A stretch of 64,000 bases of DNA, taken from positions 22,357,924-22,421,923 of the forward strand of contig OZ010577.1 in assembly GCA_963932145.1 (NCBI GenBank), given 5' to 3'. The first letter of the stretch is position 1. Each line of letters opens with the position of its first letter. Below, in pieces: positions 53,801 to 64,000 of this stretch. The notes under the pieces were generated by a model that saw only the letters and a list, made by a program, of their open reading frames with translations, had not been told where the DNA came from and ran no database searches. Origin of the DNA: Acanthosepion lycidas. Its lineage: Eukaryota > Mollusca > Cephalopoda > Sepiida > Sepiidae. Made by a program: the position numbers and the translations under genes.

Positions 53801-54499
53801 GAATGTGAGAAAAAACAAGCAAATGTAGATAAATGCGCCAACAATAAGATGGATTGTCAAAAGGACATTTTTCCCATGACACTGCTTTTTTTTAACTACC
53901 TTCACTGTTTAGCAATGATTATTGTTTTAAAACATGATGATTATAATTGTAATAAAACCTAAACATATCAAAGTGAATTTATACATTTTCTTTGTTCTTG
54001 GGAATTGACAACAAAAAAACTAAACACTATTTATTTATTATATTATTTATTAGAATGGTTAGCAAAACATTGCCTGATTACCAATCGATTCAAACTTTCT
54101 AAAATGGTGAATAAGAATTTCCTTAGAGTTGGTTCACATATTTTAATAATTTAGTAAATGTTTATAAATTTGTGAATAAAAAAAATTCACATTTATTTCT
54201 TTATAAATTGGTAAATGATAAATATTGCATTGCATTGGTTCTAATTATATCAGTTCGGTTTTTAGAATTTTGTAAATATAATATTAATCTAGTAAATAAA
54301 CAATCTAATAAATAATGTTTAATATTTTTGTTGTAAATTCTCAAGAATAAAAATCAGTGTATAAATTCACTTTCATCATATGTTTAGGTTTTATTTCAAT
54401 CTAATCTTCGCTTTTTAAAACAATAAACTTTACTGAAGAGTGAAGGTAATTAAAAGCAAGGTGTCATGGAAAACTGTTCTTTTGACACAACATATTATT
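53801..54499. other. No recognisable feature
   Basis: AT-rich; 'TAAACAAAA..ATAATAAAACCTAAACATAT' at 53950 and its inverse near 54380 hint at an inverted pair around a very AT-rich centre, but it is too simple in sequence to call. Confidence 0.35.
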
Positions 54500-54770
54500 T
54501 GCCAAAAAATATTATTAAGGAACGAGAATAATAAAAGAACAGGAATTAAGAAAACAGAAGATAATGATTGACATTGCATTTAAACTTTGAAGATCAAAGT
54601 TGACTGGAAAGTAAGAAGAGTTGCACAAGTGAGAAGTGTGAGAAAAAAAAACTATTAGCATAGAACTTATGATTACATTTAGCCATTTCAACTGTAAAAT
54701 GATGAGACCTAGCTGCCAATCTAGTACTATGCTTAAATTCATAAATTCTAGATACCAAAAAGGAAAGCTA
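54500..54770 (-). repeat. LINE 3' end fragment, antisense
   Basis: Inverse of 50440-50690: TTGGCAGCTAGGTCTCATCA, then 'CTAATAGTTTTTTTTTCTCA' and 'AGTTTAAATGCAATGTCAA'. A 91-codon minus frame crosses it by chance. Confidence 0.65.
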
Positions 54771-55189
54771 ATTTGAACAATTGCCATCAAAGTATTTAAC
54801 TGTGAGAATATTTATTGCATTTAGAACAGTTATTCATATAAGTAGGCGGGTGTGTAATATTGATAAAATAAAATCTAGGAACATATTTACAAGTAATATT
54901 TTTTCTGTGTTTCATATTGAAAATAAACGTTTTTATTTTTTCTTTGTTTTTGTACTTATTTGCAAATGCAGTCTGAATTATTATTATTATTATTATTCTC
55001 TTTCTATTTTATTTTCGAATTTCAATATTATCAACAAGAAAGTCAAAAATTTTCCATGTGAAACTAAATACAAAAATAAATGGATGGGAATTATCAGGTT
55101 TTAAACTGAAATTTTTACATCTTGTATTTAAAAAAAAAATAAAAATAAAAATAAAATGTTGTTTTCCCACACTATATTGCCATCCTGAT
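54771..55189. other. No recognisable feature
   Basis: Short TTA repeat at 54978-54996. The plus frame 54781-55104 (107 codons) has no recognisable domain. Confidence 0.35.
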
Positions 55190-55690
55190 TTTTCTCTCAA
55201 TTAATTATATACAGCTTTCTAACGGTTTATGTCTACCACAACTCTTCTGCTTTCATTTTTCTTACCCTTCTTTATATATAGTTACATATCTACTCTTTCA
55301 CTCTTTTATTTATTTTGTTTGTATCTCTCACGTAATACTTTTATTTCTGACCTTATCCGAACCATTCATTGTATAATGCTCCTCTTTAAAATTTAAACTC
55401 ACTTATTTCTTCCTCATATCAATTCTATTGTAACCCAAACTCCCTCTCTATCATCAAATCTTTTACATTCCCCTCCTCTCTATCATGTCTAATGTTACTA
55501 ATTTTTGTCTCCCTACCATTTATATCATAATTCTCAAGTATTTTTTAGTAACTATCCCATGTCCTCTCTGTGATGTTCACATCAACTCTCTTATTCCTGC
55601 TCTTTATTATTCTATTTCTATCAAATTTTCACTATCATTGATGTATCTCTTATTGGGGTCTGTCTACCAAGGTTTATTTGCTATCTGAGT
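55190..55690. repeat. Pyrimidine-rich strand
   Basis: T and C dominate the plus strand for about 500 bp, as at 38090-38930. No gene seen. Confidence 0.4.
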
Positions 55691-56089
55691 GTTGCAATTC
55701 CAAACATTTAACAACAACAACACATCTTTTAAATGAAACACATTAAAGGTTATTTTCTGAAGGAAAAGTTAAAGTAGAACAACGGCTGAAATAACATTTA
55801 TACTTATTCTTTTCAGAAATATAGAATAGCAATAAAATATTCAATTTTCCTTGCAGTGAAATTTGTTTCATAAAGTAATTAAGTGATATTATTACAATGT
55901 GAGATGTGTGAACAGACTTACTTTATGACGATCAGCCTAATGTGTTTGTGAGTCCATAGACAAAAGCTTTGTAGGCAACTGCTGGTTAATCCCTTCTATT
56001 GTGTGCATGGACAAGGCCTCTGTCAGCAGCTGCTGGTTGTCTCTTTTCCATTATGAAATAATATTACAAATGAAGAAAAGAATGCTGAA
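55691..56089. other. No recognisable feature
   Basis: Two diverged units of about 70 bp around 'GGCAACTGCTGGTTAATCCC' and 'GCAGCTGCTGGTTGTCTC' (55973, 56025). No gene. Confidence 0.35.
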
Positions 56090-56345
56090 CTGTTATATAT
56101 TGGCTACACTCTGATATGACAGTGAAAGTAAAGGAAAAACGACTTGAAGCAAATGAGATTCATTTCTACTAACAAATGTTGAGAATAGCAGAGCATGTGA
56201 TAAATGAGGAAGATTTAAGAAGGAAAAAAAGAGACAGCTGAATTTTTGAGGATACATAATCAGGAAAGGAGTGTTGCATAATATAACACTCACAAGATAC
56301 ACTGATAAGAGAATCAGCAAAAAGCAGCAAGTAACCTATTCGACA
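56090..56345 (+). pseudogene. LINE RT C-terminus fragment
   Basis: Fragments equivalent to those at 4215: TNVENSRAC-type segment, then 'GGATACATAATCAGGAAAGG' and a decayed LTRYTD. The minus frame 56093-56320 is antisense. Ends near a microsatellite. Confidence 0.5.
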
Positions 56346-56380
56346 AACATGATGAAAAATGGGTGAAGGAACAGAAAGTG

Positions 56381-56435
<55 letters not shown>

Positions 56436-56437
56436 AA

Positions 56438-56473
<36 letters not shown>
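56381..56473. repeat. (AT)n(AC)n(AT)n microsatellite
   Basis: About 90 bp of alternating purine-pyrimidine. Confidence 0.95.
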
Positions 56474-56477
<4 letters not shown>

Positions 56478-56547
56478 TAAGGTGTGCTATATTTATGGGA
56501 TAAAGTGCTCAATATCAGAGATAGAGCGTATGTAAATATAAAAAAAT

Positions 56548-56682
56548 ATAAAAGTGAATATTGAAGTCAACACTTAAAGGCAACAGTCTATTTTATGCTA
56601 GACACAATCATGGCCTGATGATTGCGTCTAGCATGAAACAGACTGCCGTCTCTAAGTGTTGACTTCAATGTTCACTTTTATA
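56548..56682 (+). repeat. 135-bp hairpin with hammerhead-like core
   Basis: The two halves pair for about 65 bp: 'AAAGTGAATATTGAAGTCAA' at the left and 'TTGACTTCAATGTTCACTTT' at the right, and 'GCTAGACACAATCATGGCC' opposite 'TGATGATTGCGTCTAGC'. The right half has CTGATGA (56615-56621), a small stem (TGC/GCA), GAAA (56635-56638), and AGAC...GTCT as a possible stem III. The order of core parts matches a hammerhead ribozyme. One C-C mismatch and a U-U pair weaken it. It is flanked by AT microsatellites. Confidence 0.6.
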
Positions 56683-56689
56683 TATATAT

Positions 56690-57030
56690 ATATGACATAT
56701 TTTTATTACTTCAAACATTATTTTTAGTGGATATCCATATTTGTCTAGACACTCTGTTTATTTTATCAAACAGTTTTCATACTTGAGAAAACCTAATAAA
56801 GAAAATTAAAATGTGCCCTCTGGCAGGACTCAAACCTGCATCCTCTTTGCAGGAGGAGCATCATCTGATTTAGCATGCCTTTATTGTTTGGCTATAAAGA
56901 GCTTCACAATAAAGGAAGTTTCTATTTGACCTTTAACACAGACCTGTATAGATTTTCTCTGAATGTATATCTGCTCAGTTTTGTATCTAAAATGTAAAGA
57001 AAGCAATTCCTAAAGAATTAATGGATTTGA
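56690..57030 (-). mobile_element. tRNA-derived SINE (second type), minus strand
   Basis: Minus strand: TTTGGCTATAA-side head near 56895, B-box area TGCAGGTTTGAGTCC (56840-56826), tail with 'TATTAGGTTTTCTCAAGTAT' and 'AATAATGTTTGAAGTAATAA'. Copy of the family at 13200-13560. Confidence 0.65.
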
Positions 57031-57039
57031 TTTTTTAAT

Positions 57040-57195
57040 CCGACATATTTTTATTACTTCAAACATTATTTTTAGTGGATATCAATATTTGACTAGACAC
57101 TGTTTATTTCATCAAACCGTTTGTATACTTGAGAAAAACTAATAAAGAAAATGAATGAAGAATATACTCAAATATAAGTATCCACTAAAAATAAT
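57040..57195. repeat. Duplicated and inverted SINE tails
   Basis: 57043-57150 repeats the 3' part of the preceding SINE in the same orientation ('GACATATTTTTATTACTTCA' again). 57165-57195 carries the end inverted ('TCCACTAAAAATAATATTTG'), making a small fold-back that runs into (TA)n(CA)n at 57198-57242. Confidence 0.6.
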
Positions 57196-57205
57196 ATTTG
57201 AAGTA

Positions 57206-57242
<37 letters not shown>

Positions 57243-58060
57243 TGTTTATATTGTTTAAAACTGTCAGTTACCATTTAGTGTTGATGTTCTATCTCTCTCT
57301 CTCATGTGTATATATATATATATATAAAAACAAAACAAAGAATTAAATTATTTTGAACTGTTTACAGGTTGATGCATTTTTCTTGAAAAGTGTGAAAGAA
57401 CAAAAACTCTCAAGAGTGCTATTAATAAACAGCCACCTATTTTGAAAAAACTGTTAAGTGTGAAACCGCACTGTTATGGGTAAATAAAATAAAAATATTA
57501 TTTTCATGCATATTAAAAATTTCTTTCAAAAGAATTTAAGATAGAGCACTCTTATATACACATAAAAAGGAATAACACATGCATACACAAACATATATGG
57601 AAGGTGAGAAGTACTGAACAGTTCTTGGGATGACTTACTTGCTAAAATCTAGCCAAATGGCCAGATGTCAGTTACTTATTTGTTTTTAAAGAACTTCTTG
57701 ACTCGGCCAAGAATTTTTCAGCACCTACTCACATATATAGTAGATGATAAAATGTGTGAGTTTGAAAATGTTTGCTAAAACTGTACAATGTTCAATTATT
57801 CTCTCTTTCTCTCTCTATATATATGTGTGTGTGTGTGTGTAAAAATCAGACCTAATCTGTTTTGATGGCTCTAGACCAAGTAATTCTATTGAAAAACAAG
57901 TACTAATGCCAATATTTTCTTTCACAAATCTAACACTCCCAATACTACTGACACTTTACTAATAATTCAGCTTATCTTCAAAGTTTCTGATCTTAAATAT
58001 AGCATTTTGCTGTCTTTATTCATATTAACTTGCATGTGTTTCTTGTATCAGACTTGCATT
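57243..58060. other. No gene; several microsatellites
   Basis: (TA)n at 57308-57326 and (TC)n(TA)n(TG)n at 57795-57840. Otherwise nothing recognisable. Confidence 0.5.
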
Positions 58061-60525
58061 TTGTTCTCAGCAGTCATAATATATTATTAATAATAATACT
58101 GGCATTATTATTATGCCAAAACTTTCATTTACTCTCATGATTACATATTGAGTGATACAGCAAATATTTAGTTTCTGCTTCCATATCTAAATATAGGTAC
58201 AATGAATTATGAGGAAAGTAAATGTTTGATTTAATTAGAAAGATTGTTCTCAGCAGTCATAATATATTAATAATAATAATAATGGCATCATTATTATGCC
58301 AAAACTTTCATTTACTCTCATGATTACATATTGAGTGATACAGCAAATGTTTAGTTTCTGCTTCCATATCTAAATATAGGTACAATGAATTATGAGGAAA
58401 GTAAATGTTTGATTTAATTAGAAAGATTGTTCTCAGCAGTCATAATATATTAATATTAATAATAATGGCATTATTATTATGCCAAAACTTTCATTTACTC
58501 TCATGATTACATATTGAGTGATACAGCAAATGTTTAGTTTCTGCTTCCATATCTAAATATAGGTACAATGAATTATGAGGAAAGTAAATGTTTGATTTAA
58601 TTAGAAAGATTGTTCTCAGCAGTCGTAATACATTAATATTAATAATACTGGCATTATTATTATGCCAAAACTTTCATTTACTCTCATGATTACATATTGA
58701 GTGATACAGCAAATGTTTAGTTTCTGCTTCCATATCTAAATATAGGTACAATGAATTATGAGGAAAGTAAATGTTTGATTTAATTAGAAAGATTGTTCTC
58801 AGCAGTCATAATATATTAATATTAATAATAATGGCATTATTATTATGCCAAAACTTTCATTTACTCTCATGATTACATATTGAGTGATACAGCAAATGTT
58901 TAGTTTCTGCTTCCATATCTAAATATAGGTACAATGAATTATGAGGAAAGTAAATGTTTGATTTAATTAGAAAGATTGTTCTCAGCAGTCATAATATATT
59001 AATATTAATAATACTGGCATTATTATTATGCCAAAACTTTCATTTACTCTCATGATTACATATTGAGTGATACAGCAAATGTTTAGTTTCTGCTTCCATA
59101 TCTAAATATAGGTACAATGAATTATGAGGAAAGTAAATGTTTGATTTAATTAGAAAGATTGTTCTCAGCAGTCATAATATATTAATATTAATAATAATGG
59201 TATTATTATTATGCCAAAACTTTCATTTACTCTCATGATTACATATTGAGTGATACAGCAAATGTTTAGTTTCTGCTTCCATATCTAAATATAGGTACAA
59301 TGAATTATGAGGAAAGTAAATGTTTGATTTAATTAGAAAGATTGTTCTCAGCAGTCGTAATATATTAATATTAATAATACTGGCATTATTATTATGCCAA
59401 AACTTTCATTTACTCTCATGATTACATATTGAGTGATACAGCAAATGTTTAGTTTCTGCTTCCATATCTAAATATAGGTACAATGAATTATGAGGAAAGT
59501 AAATGTTTGATTTAATTAGAAAGATTGTTCTCAGCAGTCGTAATATATTAATATTAATAATACAGGCATTATTATTATGCCAAAACTTTCATTTACTCTC
59601 ATGATTACATATTGAGTGATACAGCAAATGTTTAGTTTCTGCTTCCATATCTAAATATAGGTACAATGAATTATGAGGAAAGTAAATGTTTGATTTAATT
59701 AGAAAGATTGTTCTCAGCAGTCATAATATATTAATATTAATAATAATGGCATTATTATTATGCCAAAACTTTCATTTACTCTCATGATTACATATTGAGT
59801 GATACAGCAAATGTTTAGTTTCTGCTTCCATATCTAAATATAGGTACAATGAATTATGAGGAAAGTAAATGTTTGATTTAATTAGAAATATTGTTCTCAG
59901 CAGTCATAATATATTAATATTAATAATAATGGCATCATTATTATGCCAAAACTTTCATTTACTCTCATGATTACATATTGAGTGATACAGCAAATGTTTA
60001 GTTTCTGCTTCCATATCTAAATATAGGTACAATGAATTATGAGGAAAGTAAATGTTTGATTTAATTAGAAAGATTGTTCTCAGCAGTCATAATATATTAA
60101 TATTAATAATAATGGCATCATTATTATGCCAAAACTTTCATTTACTCTCATGATTACATATTGAGTGATACAGCAAATGTTTAGTTTCTGCTTCCATATC
60201 TAAATATAGGTACAATGAATTATGAGGAAAGTAAATGTTTGATTTAATTAGAAAGATTGTTCTCAGCAGTCATAATATATTAATATTAATAATAATGGCA
60301 TTATTATTATGCCAAAACTTTCATTTACTCTCATGATTACATATTGAGTGATACAGCAAATGTTTAGTTTCTGCTTCCATATCTAAATATAGGTACAATG
60401 AATTATGAGGAAAGTAAATGTTTGATTTAATTAGAAAGATTGTTCTCAGCAGTCATAATATATTAATATTAATAATAATGACATCATTATTATGCCAAAA
60501 CTTTCATTTACTCTCATGGTTGCAT
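58061..60525. repeat. 183-bp satellite array, 13.4 units
   Basis: Unit starts (TTGTTCTCAGCAGTC) fall exactly every 183 bp: 58061, 58244, 58427, 58610, 58793, 58976, 59159, 59342, 59525, 59708, 59891, 60074, 60257 and 60440. Units are nearly identical by eye. Differences cluster in an AT-rich spot: CATAAT or CGTAAT, AATAATGGCA or AATACTGGCA, and GCATTATT or GCATCATT. Each unit has a hairpin TGGCAT...ATGCCA with a seven-base loop. No coding frame. Confidence 0.97.
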
Positions 60526-60955
60526 ACAGAGTGTCAAAGTAAATATTAAAAGCATATATAGAAATTCACTGGAAATTATTTTACTATATAGATACATTAG
60601 AATTATTTATTAAGCAAATGCATCAAATCTTTCATTTACTCTCATGATTAGATATAGAGTAAAATACCAAATACTAAAATAATATATAGAAATTAATTGG
60701 AAATTATTTTACAATAGAGATATATTAGAATTATTTATTAAAAAGTTTATTTATTGAAAACATTGATATTATTTATTCAAAATTTATAAAAAAATCATTT
60801 ATTAAAAAATATGTCAAAACTTTAATTCACTGTAATGATTACTTATAGAGGAACAGAGCAGCAAATACTAAATCATATTTAGAAATTCAATGGTAATTAC
60901 TATAGGAATTCATTAGAATTATTTATTAAATAAATATATCAAAATTTATATTCTC
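60526..60955. repeat. Degenerate satellite-related repeats
   Basis: After the array, 'TTTCATTTACTCTCATGATT' reappears at about 60633, and 'TTTAATTCACTGTAATGATT' at about 60821, followed by 'AGAAATTCA(C)TGG' and 'TTAGAATTATTTATTAA' blocks. These are older relatives of the 183-bp unit with a different second half. Confidence 0.55.
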
Positions 60956-60999
60956 AGATCAATAATTAAAAATGGCTTTGAGCAAATGAAATCTATTGG

Positions 61000-61130
61000 T
61001 TTATAAGAGGAACTTGCTTTTTCAAACTTCATGGACTGGCACTACACAATCACAAAAATGAACTTTACCAAATAACAGAAACCACATCAAGTGAGGACTT
61101 TCAACAGCAGCAACAACTAAAACGGTTATT
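61000..61130 (+). pseudogene. LINE coding fragment ('QLKWIAHV' family)
   Basis: 'TTTGAGCAAATGAA', 'AACAGAAACCACATCA' and 'GACTTTCAACAGCAGCAACA' match 52315-52430. Too short to hold a domain. Confidence 0.55.
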
Positions 61131-61374
61131 ACCCTTTCAACTGGAAGAGAAAATAATGACATAATCAAGATGTTTATATTCCACATTACTTTGTACAAAA
61201 GAATGGATCCCTCTGTTATGTATAATCAAGAGTGGTATCTCCTTGTTTTGTTACTTACCTCTTTGAGAGAGCTATTTCTGTTTACTGGGACTATAAAATG
61301 ACACTATACATGAACCATGTATTCTCAGTTGAATAAAGCTTTCTTAAAGCATACACCAGCATATTTTTGTCATT
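61131..61374. other. No recognisable feature
   Basis: Short spacer without recognisable content. Confidence 0.35.
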
Positions 61375-61560
61375 ACATCCCCATCAGTACTGGAAAGAGC
61401 AATAAACATTACTGGACTTGGGAAACTTGTTTTCCTGAAAAATTATTTTAATAAAAAGTTTTTATAAATTTCAACTGAAAGTAGAACTGGCTACTCAGTC
61501 AATGAATACCAAATGTTTCCATATAAGGAAATCGTTATTATTACCATTACCATAATCTTC
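61375..61560. repeat. Dispersed repeat of unknown type, copy 2
   Basis: Partner of 53011-53190. At both loci this repeat follows a LINE fragment of the 'QLKWIAHV' family, by about 560 bp at the first locus and 250 bp at this one, so the two may belong to one element. Confidence 0.5.
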
Positions 61561-62514
61561 CATAATGTAGTCATTTTGTTTTAATAGAAATACCAATACA
61601 AGATTGAGCCTAAGTAAAGAGCTTTATTTTTCAGTTTGAAATTAAAGATGAGATTCTGATATAGAGTTATAGCAAGTCAGAATCTGAACCTTTGAATTTT
61701 ATGATCTTATGAGAATCAAAAATGGAAGGAACACAGAAAGAAAGCAATAACAAAACACTGAATGTCTGTCCTATTTGTTATTTTTTCATTACAAGATATT
61801 GAAAAACTTAAAGCATACACCAATATATCCTTATCTGATTACATTTATCAATGCAATGATTTTAAGTCACAGAATACTTATAACATGGACAACACTTTTA
61901 TTGTTTTTATATAAAATAAAACACCTGTTTTTTATAACCATTTTCAAAGTGATAAACACAAGGTAGACCAATAAATTATTGCTTAAAATGCTGTTAACAT
62001 TCCTGGGAAAAGTCACATATGCTTGCTTCTGATCTCTTTTACCTTTAGAGAAAATAAAAGGTTGTTTTCAAATGGCAGTGATAAAACCAGCGACAAATGG
62101 AAAAATAAACAATTATGAAGATGGAAATGAAAATTTTATTCAGGAAAAATCTGGCTTGGGGAAAATGGCAAGAATTTCTGATTATTTCTTTTTAGATCCT
62201 AAGCAAAGAAAATGACCTTCAAGAAGAACAAATGAAAGAAACAATTGAAAATATTCTCAATTAAATAATGTTGGTTTGATTCTGTGAAAACTAAAAAAAA
62301 GTTTTAATATTTTTACTTCTAGTTTACTAAAGACAAACTCGTCTTTTACAAAATTTTTGATTAGTTTCTCATTTCATTTTATTTTTCTGGCTTTTTTTAA
62401 AATCAAATTATTCATGTTGTTTTTACATTATACAACTGTTAAGCAAATAATATGGATTGATTTGATTTTTACAGCTTATCATCCCTTTGTGGGTTATTTA
62501 AATCCAAAACATAT
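61561..62514. other. No recognisable feature
   Basis: AT-rich; no motif in the small frames at 61775-61966 and 62357-62575. Confidence 0.4.
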
Positions 62515-63112
62515 TTTGGATTTTAGGAGGTCATGGTTAATTTGCAATGTAACACCCACACTCAGTATGCATTAAGAATTTCCAGTATACTTACAGTTAT
62601 GTGTAATTGTACATGCTCCATTCAAATCTGGCTTGATAAATTTGATAAAATCTACTATTTTGGAGTTATTGACAGTGAAAGTTTGTATTCATTTGCATCA
62701 CAAGCAGCCATTACTGGCGTTGTTTGCATACATTTGCTACAGAATAGCTATCAGTGTAGGTATCATTGTGCAAACTGAGCGTGTCTACATAAATAGTTCT
62801 TGTGCGCAGTAATTGAGACAAATTTAGACAAGAAAAATTAGTTCCGTGCTTAGCTTTCCATAGTTTTCCGCATTTAGCTTTCTGTGCTAATGTATGCAAA
62901 GAATGACAGTAACGGCTGCTGCCAACGATGTGAATGAATCCGAAATTTCACTGGTGATAACTCCAAAACAGTAGATTTTATTAAATTTATCAAGCCAGAT
63001 TCAAATGGAGCATGTATAATTACACATAAATGTAAGTATTCTGGAAATTTTTAATGTGGACTGAGTAAGGGTGTTACACTGCAAATTAACTGAGGTCACT
63101 TATAAAACCTGG
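62515..63112. mobile_element. 600-bp fold-back element
   Basis: Arms of about 270 bp pair across a small centre near 62815. Anchors: 'GTTAATTTGCAATGTAACAC' (62537) with 'GTGTTACACTGCAAATTAAC' (63072); 'TCTGGCTTGATAAATTTGAT' (62626) with 'AAATTTATCAAGCCAGATTC' (62983); 'TTTGCATACATTTGC' (62722) with 'GCTAATGTATGCAAAG' (62886). Frames on both strands (62533-62778, 62711-62899) are chance. Resembles a MITE or fold-back element. No superfamily TIR recognised and the ends are not exact. Confidence 0.7.
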
Positions 63113-63224
63113 TATTCAAAAGTGGTCTTTCAGTATGTATTAGAAATAAAGAATAAGCATTTGATAAGTTTTGAACTTATATACCATATTCTTAGAAAGT
63201 GATTTGACAGAAAACTGCTGGTTA

Positions 63225-63500
63225 GTTTTAGTAGCTTAATTGGTAAAGTACCAGCAGTGTTACAGTTAACCACTGTTCCATGGTAAGTGCCTCAAAGGGA
63301 TTTCTTAAGCACAAGGTCAACAGAGTTGGGCTTGCAATGAGAACAGAATTTACTACATCAGTAAAAATTCTAGACATTTTTGCACTAATGCCTTTGGAAA
63401 AGGCATGAATTCATCTCTTCTTCCAACTATAGGTTAAATAGCAGAATAGACTGAGCTCTTTATTCTTGGATGGTAACAAGTCTAAACGAAAGGAAAAGAC
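63225..63500 (+). mobile_element. tRNA-derived SINE, plus strand
   Basis: A-box area TTTTAGTAGCTTAATTGGTA at about 63229, then the common body: 'GCCTTTGGAAAAGGCATGAA', 'AGGTTAAATAGCAGAATAGA' and 'GGATGGTAACAAGTC'. The B box is degraded and extra sequence lies between head and body. Confidence 0.6.
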
Positions 63501-63544
63501 TATAGAAGAGACAAGGAAGCCACTCTGCTATCTTTAGTCATGGC

Positions 63545-63625
63545 AATTTACAAATAATAAAGAAATCTGTGAAAAGTCATGATTACCAATATCCTGAAGA
63601 GACATGGCATTAAGAAAAAGCTAAT
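63545..63625 (+). pseudogene. LINE RT C-terminus fragment
   Basis: 'GTCATGATTACCAATATCCT' and 'GAAGAGACATGGCATTAAGA' match the MITHVLKGHST area at 49060-49110. Very short. Confidence 0.5.
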
Positions 63626-63694
63626 AAATTAGCTTGTGAGTCGCTTTATGGTGAGCTCAAGTCTAGTTTTTATTCTTATTATATGCATTACTAT

Positions 63695-63829
63695 TTAAAC
63701 CATCTTAGTTGTTACGCTCGCAATGCTTCAGCCATTGTAACCACTGGCCTAGAATTGGAACTTGGCTCTCCAAGCTGCAATCCATTAGACCACAGCACCT
63801 GATATTCCGAAGTGATCATCCATCTAGGG
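63695..63829 (-). mobile_element. Composite 5S+tRNA SINE, copy D, truncated
   Basis: Minus strand starts inside the 5S part: CTAGATGGATGATCACTTC, GGAATATCAGGTGCTGTG. The tRNA-like part follows: GGTCTAATGGATTGCAGC and CCAAGTTCCAATTCTAGG. The 5' half of the 5S head is missing because a hAT-like end abuts it at 63830. Confidence 0.7.
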
Positions 63830-64000
63830 CAGTGTTTCCAAACTTTTGTTCTCTGGGCTGCATTTTTGGAATTAAAATTTGCTTGTGCCTCAAAAGATTT
63901 TATGTGATTAAAAGTACATTTAAAAATAAAATAAAATAAAATAAAAAAAAGAGAGAGGGTTAAAGAGAGATAGCTGTAAATTCAAAGTCAGAACATTATC
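63830..64000 (+). mobile_element. hAT-like element, left end, runs off window
   Basis: CAGTGTTTCCAAACTTTTG, 'CTCTGGGCTGCATTT', 'AAAAGTACATTTAAAAA' and 'TTCAAAGTCAGAACATTATC' match 24929-25065 in order. The right end is outside the window. Confidence 0.65.

Noticed and set aside
54978..54996. TTA microsatellite as regulatory element
   Set aside because: Short simple repeat with no associated feature.
58061..60525. CRISPR array
   Set aside because: The whole 183-bp unit repeats without variable spacers, and the context is animal repeat DNA.
62533..62899. Cys-containing plus frame and opposing minus frame as small secreted proteins
   Set aside because: They lie within the arms of the fold-back element and mirror each other; no signal sequence.

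Overview
This window is animal nuclear DNA from a large, AT-rich, repeat-filled genome, and I see no intact host gene in it. The nearest fit is a coleoid cephalopod (octopus or squid-like mollusc). Reasons: SINEs with tRNA-like and 5S-rRNA-like heads on a shared body, Penelope-like elements with a GIY-YIG endonuclease, several decayed LINE families, palindromic mariner MITEs and abundant AT/CA microsatellites. There is no prokaryotic gene organisation. The organism is an inference; no host marker gene is present to confirm it. Nearly every open frame over 60 codons is chance, a microsatellite translation or a transposon relic.

Layout. 0-9 kb: LINE and Penelope ends, a chimeric repeat with a CpG-rich module, two 5S+tRNA SINEs (minus strand), a mariner transposase relic, an LTR-like repeat and two palindromic mariner MITEs. 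9-14 kb: a Tc1/mariner fragment, a second copy of the chimeric repeat, shuffled local duplications, a GT-rich region ending in a hammerhead-like Penelope terminus, a tRNA-SINE and a minus-strand LINE. 14.9-16.4 kb: a 36-bp minisatellite. 16.4-20.9 kb: a pogo/Tigger-like relic, a second LTR-like copy with flanking direct repeats, tRNA-SINEs (one interrupted), a palindrome of Penelope ends and a decayed Penelope element. 21.3-33.4 kb: two non-autonomous Helitrons, a hAT-like element carrying a mariner MITE, a LINE with poly(A), and a 3.9-kb array of a 120-bp satellite split by a LINE. 34.3-37.7 kb: a 3.4-kb inverted repeat whose right arm contains a 737-bp terminal-inverted-repeat element. 39.6-43.3 kb: a second transposase relic, the best 5S+tRNA SINE, a Penelope relic with a readable GIY-YIG domain, and paired inverted Penelope ends. 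46-49 kb: a Ty3/gypsy pol relic in two pieces. 49.8-57.2 kb: third chimeric-repeat copy, many LINE fragments, a hairpin with a hammerhead-like core and a tRNA-SINE. 58.06-60.5 kb: a homogeneous 183-bp satellite. 61-64 kb: LINE pieces, a fold-back element, a tRNA-SINE, and a 5S SINE cut by a hAT-like terminus that runs off the end.

How it works together: the window is layered retroposition and DNA transposition, with clear nesting (MITE in hAT, LINE in satellite, TIR element in inverted repeat, hAT against SINE). The observations most worth following are the composite 5S+tRNA SINEs, the recurring hammerhead-like cores at Penelope-type ends, the 56.6-kb hairpin, the large inverted repeat with its nested element, and the two satellites.
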